A stretch of 64,000 nucleotides of DNA from positions 478,608,900-478,672,899 of the forward strand of contig NC_081406.1 of assembly GCF_030272615.1 (NCBI RefSeq), written 5' to 3'. The position numbers and the translations under genes are program-made. This DNA comes from Cryptomeria japonica (taxonomy: Eukaryota; Streptophyta; Pinopsida; Cupressales; Cupressaceae). The stretch's first letter is position 1. The number at the start of each line of letters is the position of its first letter. This document shows positions 59,304 to 64,000 of the stretch, piece by piece. The notes beneath the pieces are model-generated. The model was given only the letters and a program-made list of their open reading frames with translations, was not told the origin of the DNA and made no database searches.

Positions 59304-60554
59304 ATCTAACATTCTTCGGATAATCAGTGGACAACTAAGAGGGGGGGTGAATTAGTTGTCAATAGATTATAAAACTTTAAGCACATGAAATCTTTCACCA
59401 AAATGCATAAACCAAATACTGGAATAGTAGATATAGCAATTAAGCACAAACATAAATCATAGAACTATTACCAACCATCCACAACACTAAACACCATGAT
59501 TTGTACGTGGAAAACCCGGTAAAGGGAGAAACCACGGTGGGAAGCCTACCTACAGTTAGATAATATTTCCATAGGAAGTATGTGATTACAATAAGAGGGG
59601 CCTACACATGTAGGAAGGCCAACAACCTAGAGCGCACTGCTCATCACGAAAGAGCCTCACTGACTACAAAAGAAATCTTGAGTACAATACGGAAAGATGA
59701 ATGAACTACAAGAATAGCATCTCCTATGCTTGAGTACAGTTTCAGTTAAGCTCAATACTGAAGGTCTTAAACCTCTTACACAAACCCAATTTGATCACCT
59801 ATGATCGACCAAAACCTCTGCATATGATTACAACTTTATTCGCACATAGATAATCCCATACCACGATCTACAAAGAGATCTTACATCATATTTATTCCAT
59901 CCTAGGACCAAAATAATTAGGTCAGCCAGCTAAAAGATAATACAATAAATCCGTTACATAATCCGACAAACCAATGATAAACCAAGTCGGCCTAAGAACG
60001 AAACAATATAAACCAAACAATAAATCCAATTGGTAATACATCGGGAGCATCAACTGACAATAAATCCAATTGGTAATGCATCGGGAGCATCAACCAACAC
60101 ATTACATTAATTGGTCCATAACCTAGCAGAATAAGATATAATAGGTCCTGTCCTAAATGCAAACACTACCAATCAACTGGAACACAAGCAAGATAACCAT
60201 CAACATCCTGATAACCTTCTAGAAGCCGCACCAACACCACTTATCGGATTGATCAAAACATCTTCAACAAAGCTTTGCTGGTAAAACCCTTACCGGTAAC
60301 CAAAAGGCTTACTAGAATAAATGATAGCATCTAGATCATCAAATTCGGAACCAACTAAATGTGATACGCATCAGGAACACATGAATAACCAATCCAAACC
60401 AATTCTACAAGCCGAATCATACCAAAGAATATCTCTAGATTACCATCATAATCCAAGCACTCTACCTTTACTCGGTAGACAACAAAATAACTAGTGTTGA
60501 CATCAATGACAAATATCAATGCAACACATAATCAATTCCTCAAAATTTCCAGCA
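59304..60554 (-). repeat. Element E 3' LTR
   Basis: The right end (plus strand ...tttccagca, 60554) is fixed by the polypurine tract. The left end is set by alignment with the F LTR and is accurate to a few bases only. Shared landmarks include ggaaaacccggtaaaggga (59509-59527) and tgttgacatcaatgacaa (about 60494-60512). A duplicated phrase ataaatccaattggtaatac followed by atcgggagcatcaac occurs at about 60023 and 60061. Confidence 0.8.
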
Positions 60555-60569
60555 ATCTCCCCCTTTGGC
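60555..60569 (-). other. Element E polypurine tract
   Basis: The minus strand reads gccaaagggggagat immediately before the LTR, identical to that of element B. A second, aaagggggagagat, lies at about 60750-60763. Confidence 0.9.
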
Positions 60570-60922
60570 ATTGATGGCAATACTAGATGTGAAAAACATC
60601 CAAGTGCCAAGAAATGCCAAACATGTCCCTCCCAATGGAAGACATCCAACAATCTCCCCAAAATGATATGACAATGAAGTTATGAACAAACAAACCAAAC
60701 TCCCCCTGTGAATGATATCCCTGTTAAGCTTTGTTTTTCACATAAATATCTCTCCCCCTTTGACATCAATGCCAAAAATATGACATAAACATCAAAGAAA
60801 AAATCATAAATCCTTTGAACCACACAACTGACTACTCCCCCTGAGTAGTAGCACCAACACATCAATCCAGAGTGAATGATAGTTTTGATAATGCATGTCG
60901 GATTGATGTCGATCAGCATCAC

Positions 60923-62480
60923 TCAAGTTTCTACTGGAGGGGGAGAAACTCCCAATTTGTCTTTGAAGTACTCAAATGATTCCTTAGGCAAAGGTTTAGT
61001 GAAGATATTGACAATATTCTCTTTAGTGTTCACATAAACCAGTTTGACTTCATTTGCTTCCACCTTCTCCTTCAAAAAATTATACTTGATATAAATGTGC
61101 TTAGTCTTAGAATGAAATATTGGATTCTTTGATTTGTCAATAGCAGCAGAGTTATCACAGTGAATCACTACGAGTTCATTACAATCCACCCTTATATCCT
61201 TCAACATTTGCTTCATCCATAGAACTTGTGTTAAATTAGTTGCAGCAGCAACAAACTCGACTTCAACAGTAGATAAAGAAGTACATGACTATTTGTTGTT
61301 GATCCATGAAACAATTTTCTTTCCAAGAAAGAAATCTCCACCGGATGTGCTCTTTTGGTCATCAACATCTTCAACCCAGTCAGTATCTATATATGCACAT
61401 AGTGTAAAGTCATTATTTTTAGGATACCACAAACCATACTCAGTTGTTCGTTGTAAATACCTGAAAAATCCATTTCACCACACTCTCATGATTCTCTCTA
61501 GGATCACTTTGATATCTTGATACAATACAAACTGCATTCTTTATATCAGGTCTAGTCTGAGTCAGATATAACAAACCTCCAATCATAGATTTATAGCTTG
61601 TAGGATTTATCAGAGCCGATGCATCATTCTTTGTCAATTTCTCACTTGTAACCATAAGAGTACCAACTGGTTTAGAATTTTCTATACCAAATTTATTCAA
61701 CAACTCTCTATCATACTTAGTTTGATAGATGAAAATACCTTTATCAATCTAAGTAATCAGCAAACCCAAGAAGCATTTCATCTCCCCAATCATAGACATC
61801 TCAAATTATTCTTCATATTATCAGAGAATTTCATACATAACTTATCCTCACCTCCAAAAATGATATCATCAACAAATATTTCAAAAATCAATATGTCATC
61901 ATCAGTGATCTTATGATATAAGTTATTGTCAGCATTACCTTTAGTGAAACCAAGCTTCGAAAGATATTTGTCCAATCTAGCATGCCAAGCTCTAGGAGCT
62001 TGTTTCAATCCATATAAAGCTTTCCTTAACCTGCAAACCATATTTTTGTCATCTGAAAGTGAAAATCCATCAAGTTGCTCAATGTAAACTTCCTCTTCAA
62101 GATCTCCATTCAAAAATGCACACTTGACATCCATCTGATAAACTTTGTATTTCTTATGGGCAACATAAGCAAGAAATAATCTCACAGCTTCAATCTTAGC
62201 TACTAGAGAAAAAGTCTCATCATAAACAATTCCTTCCTTCTAAGACATCCTTTACATACCAATCTAACCTTATTCCTCACAACTTGTCCATCGTCATTCA
62301 ATTTATTCCTAAAGACCCATTTAGTTCCAATAACATTCATATTTTTAGGCCGAGGAACTAAAGTCCATGTGTTGTTCTTTTCTATCTGATCTAATTCCTC
62401 TTCCATAGCTCTCATCCAACATTCATCTTAACAAGCATCAATAATTGATGTCGGTTCCACTTGAGAAATTAAAAATACCT
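60923..62480 (-). pseudogene. Element E reverse transcriptase and RNase H
   Basis: RT blocks: NNTWTLVPRPKNMNVIGTKW (62203-62415), YQMDVKCAFLNGDLEEEVYI, CRLRKALYGLKQAPRAWHAR and the active site FVDDIIFGG (61790-62185). The thumb is LNKFGIENSKPVGTLMVTSE (61440-61703). RNase H follows with a broken middle (61220-61440). The end VIHCDNSAAIDKSKNPIFHS and NIFTKPLPKESF lie at 60923-61216. Frames change at least four times. The catalytic RT aspartates are intact. It lies downstream of integrase in its own sense, the copia order. Confidence 0.9.
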
Positions 62481-62570
62481 CATCAGTTGTCAACCTTCTT
62501 CTTGTCATTTTTTCTTGTCTCTAATGATCTGATCTTTTGAATGATTTAACCTTACATACCTAGTAGTCTT

Positions 62571-63690
62571 CTAACTTTTTGTTTCTTTTCTCTGATCTTT
62601 AGTTACTATTAAATTTTCTGATACTACCGGGTTAATTGGTTCAACATTTTGTTCCAGTACAGGTGCTATCGGTTCAGTTACAATCATCTCCACTTTTGGT
62701 TCTCTCTCGTAAGTTCTGATTTGACCTTTGCACTGCTCATTCACCTTGACATTAGCAGTCTCCAGAATTCTCTGCAATCTTTTGTTATAACATCTATATG
62801 CTTTGGTTTCATTAGAATAACCAAGAAATATGCCTTCATCACATATAGGATCAAACTTTCCAATGGAATCATCTCTTTTAATATAACATTTACTACCAAA
62901 GATTTTGAAATACTTAATTATAGGTGTATGACCAAACCATAACTCATAAGGTGTCTTACCGATGTCTCCTTTGATATAAACTCTATTAAATGTGTATACC
63001 ATCATTCTTGTAGCTTCTCTCCAATACATATGAGGTAGATTTGGTTCTATATTCATAGTTCTAGCTACATCCAAGATAGTTTTGTTCTTTCTTTCCACAA
63101 CACAATTTTGTTGAGGTGTCTAGGGTACAGACAACTGTCTTCTTATCCCATACTTCTCACAATAACTGTTAAATTCATTGGATGTGAATTCAGCACCCCG
63201 ATCTAACCTTAAGCATTGAATCTTCAACCCTGTCTCTATCTCAAATTTAGCTCTAAAGATCTTAAACTTTTCAAAAGCTTCAGATTTCTCCCTTAGAAAA
63301 GTAACCCACATCATTCTAGAATAGTCATCAATGATTAGCATGAAATATCTATCACCCATAAAACTTTTTATTCTAGCAGGACCACACAAATAAGGATGAA
63401 TAAGATCAAGAAAACCATTAGATTTATCTTGTATACTCTTAAAATAATTTTTGACTTTCTTTGCCATTTGCCATTCCTTACATACTGGATTGTAGAGCTT
63501 CACAATCTTAGGTATATCTCTAACAATCTTAGTTGAACTGATCTTTACTATGCAATCAAAATTCACATGACACAACCTATTATGCCATAGCCAACTCTCT
63601 TCAACTTGTGCAATCAAACATGTCTTCTCAGCAGATTTGAAATGAAAGATGTTACCTTTAGTTTGAGTACCGGTTGCAATCTCCAATCCA
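62571..63690 (-). pseudogene. Element E integrase
   Basis: Two open frames (63120-63686 and 62571-63098). The GAG-pre-integrase part has ESWLWHNRLCHVNFDCIVKI and NPVCKEWQMAK, where the second zinc Cys is Trp. The core has DLIHPYLCGPARIKSFMGDR and YFMLIIDDYSRMMWVTFLRE (first Asp in DLIH), QCLRLDRGAEFTSNEFN (second Asp) and MERKNKTILDVARTM (the Glu). The C-terminal copia signature TPYELWFGHTPIIKYFKIFG is at about 62880-62950. A stop or frame change separates the pieces at about 63110. Confidence 0.9.
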
Positions 63691-63699
63691 GATCTATTG

Positions 63700-64000
63700 A
63701 TGATTTTGCATTTTTGATCCTTGAACTATAATTGAAATCTATTATCCGCCAACTGTCCTACACTCAGAAGATTATGCCTTAAACCTTCAACATAATAAAC
63801 ATTATCAGTATTATGCTTACCATTCAATGATATAGTTCCTCTTCCTCTAATCATGCATGTCTTGTCATCTCCAAATCTAACTAGACCACCATCAAATTCT
63901 TGCAAAGATAGAAACTTCCTTTTGTCTCTAGTCATATGATGTGAACATCCACTGTCTATCACCCATTCATCCTTGTCTTCAATTTTAACAGCAAGGGCCT
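63700..64000 (-). pseudogene. Element E protease and integrase entry (cut by window edge)
   Basis: MIDSGCSHHMTRDKRKFLSL carries the copia protease DSG active site. LVRFGDDKTCMIRGRGTISL and YVEGLRHNLLSVGQLADN complete the domain. It corresponds to 50217-50330 in element B, where the sequence after FDGG is lost. Gag would lie beyond the right edge. Confidence 0.88.

Larger units (their letters stand above)
59304..64000 (-). mobile_element. Element E: Ty1/copia (SIRE-like) retrotransposon, right part outside window
   Basis: Read on the minus strand from the window edge: protease, integrase, RT, RNase H, polypurine tract, 3' LTR. It is the most complete copia pol here and has the integrase that B lacks. 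LTR landmarks match element F, so the two are one family. Multiple GGGGGAGA-type tracts near the 3' end and a 1.25-kb LTR fit the SIRE lineage, but lineage assignment is by eye. Confidence 0.9.

Noticed and set aside
59014-59334. 106-codon minus-strand frame upstream of D gag
   Set aside because: AT-rich leader, no recognised domain, and it spans the junction with element E, so it cannot be one ancestral gene.
1-64000. Search for host genes, tRNA, rRNA, pararetrovirus or organellar inserts
   Set aside because: Nothing beyond transposable-element families could be supported; all larger conserved blocks map to LTR elements, the LINE or the transposase-like relic.

Overview
The window is a stack of degenerate transposable elements from a large, repeat-rich plant nuclear genome. 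I found no intact host gene, tRNA, rRNA or CRISPR array. The plant origin is supported by Tat-type Ty3/gypsy elements with an extra archaeal-type RNase H, SIRE-like Ty1/copia elements with a tRNA-iMet primer site, a plant-type L1 LINE, and plant-mobile-domain-like and plant-transposon-protein-like extra ORFs. The species cannot be named. A large-genome seed plant, possibly a gymnosperm, is a guess.

Layout, left to right. (1) 1-18506: element A, a plus-strand Ty3/gypsy element. Its 5' LTR is cut by the window edge and its 3' LTR ends at 18506. A 4.3-kb solo LTR (S1, 689-5000, target duplication AGAAC) sits between the primer site and gag. Its pol order is protease, archaeal-type RNase H, RT, RNase H, integrase, followed by a GC-rich repeat block with a TATA box and a 3.6-kb extra sense ORF. 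(2) 18700-20400: a minus-strand relic of a transposase-like gene, interrupted by a 75-bp retroposed fragment with a 14-bp target duplication. (3) 21305-26475: a 5'-truncated L1-type LINE, minus strand. (4) 26476-28182: the 5' end of a copia element F, minus strand (gag start, primer site, LTR). (5) 28183-59303: a Tat-type gypsy element D, minus strand, broken by four insertions: solo LTR S2 (30165-34745), element C (41515-55301, duplication TGGAT), copia element B inside C (46791-52832, duplication AAGGA), and a 940-bp inverted-repeat element (55897-56836). (6) 59304-64000: copia element E, minus strand, running off the right edge.

Element C has good LTRs, primer site and polypurine tract but no pol. 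It carries a zinc-knuckle gag-like ORF and a large second ORF. Element B has lost its integrase. Both would have needed proteins from relatives such as E. D shows the RT-RNase H-archaeal RNase H-integrase order, whereas A has the archaeal RNase H before RT, so two pol architectures can be compared in one window.

The most unusual material is the set of accessory ORFs: A ORF2 (13886-17467), C ORF2 (44720-46594 resumed at 52833-53815) and the antisense ORF near D's 3' end (28200-29500). All three have a globular N-terminal part, a charged middle and a coiled-coil-like C-terminus. A ORF2 and C ORF2 also look alike in their N-terminal parts although they ride on gypsy and copia-like elements respectively. 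In-frame stops in these genes are mostly TAG where glutamine CAG is expected, which fits cytosine-methylation decay.
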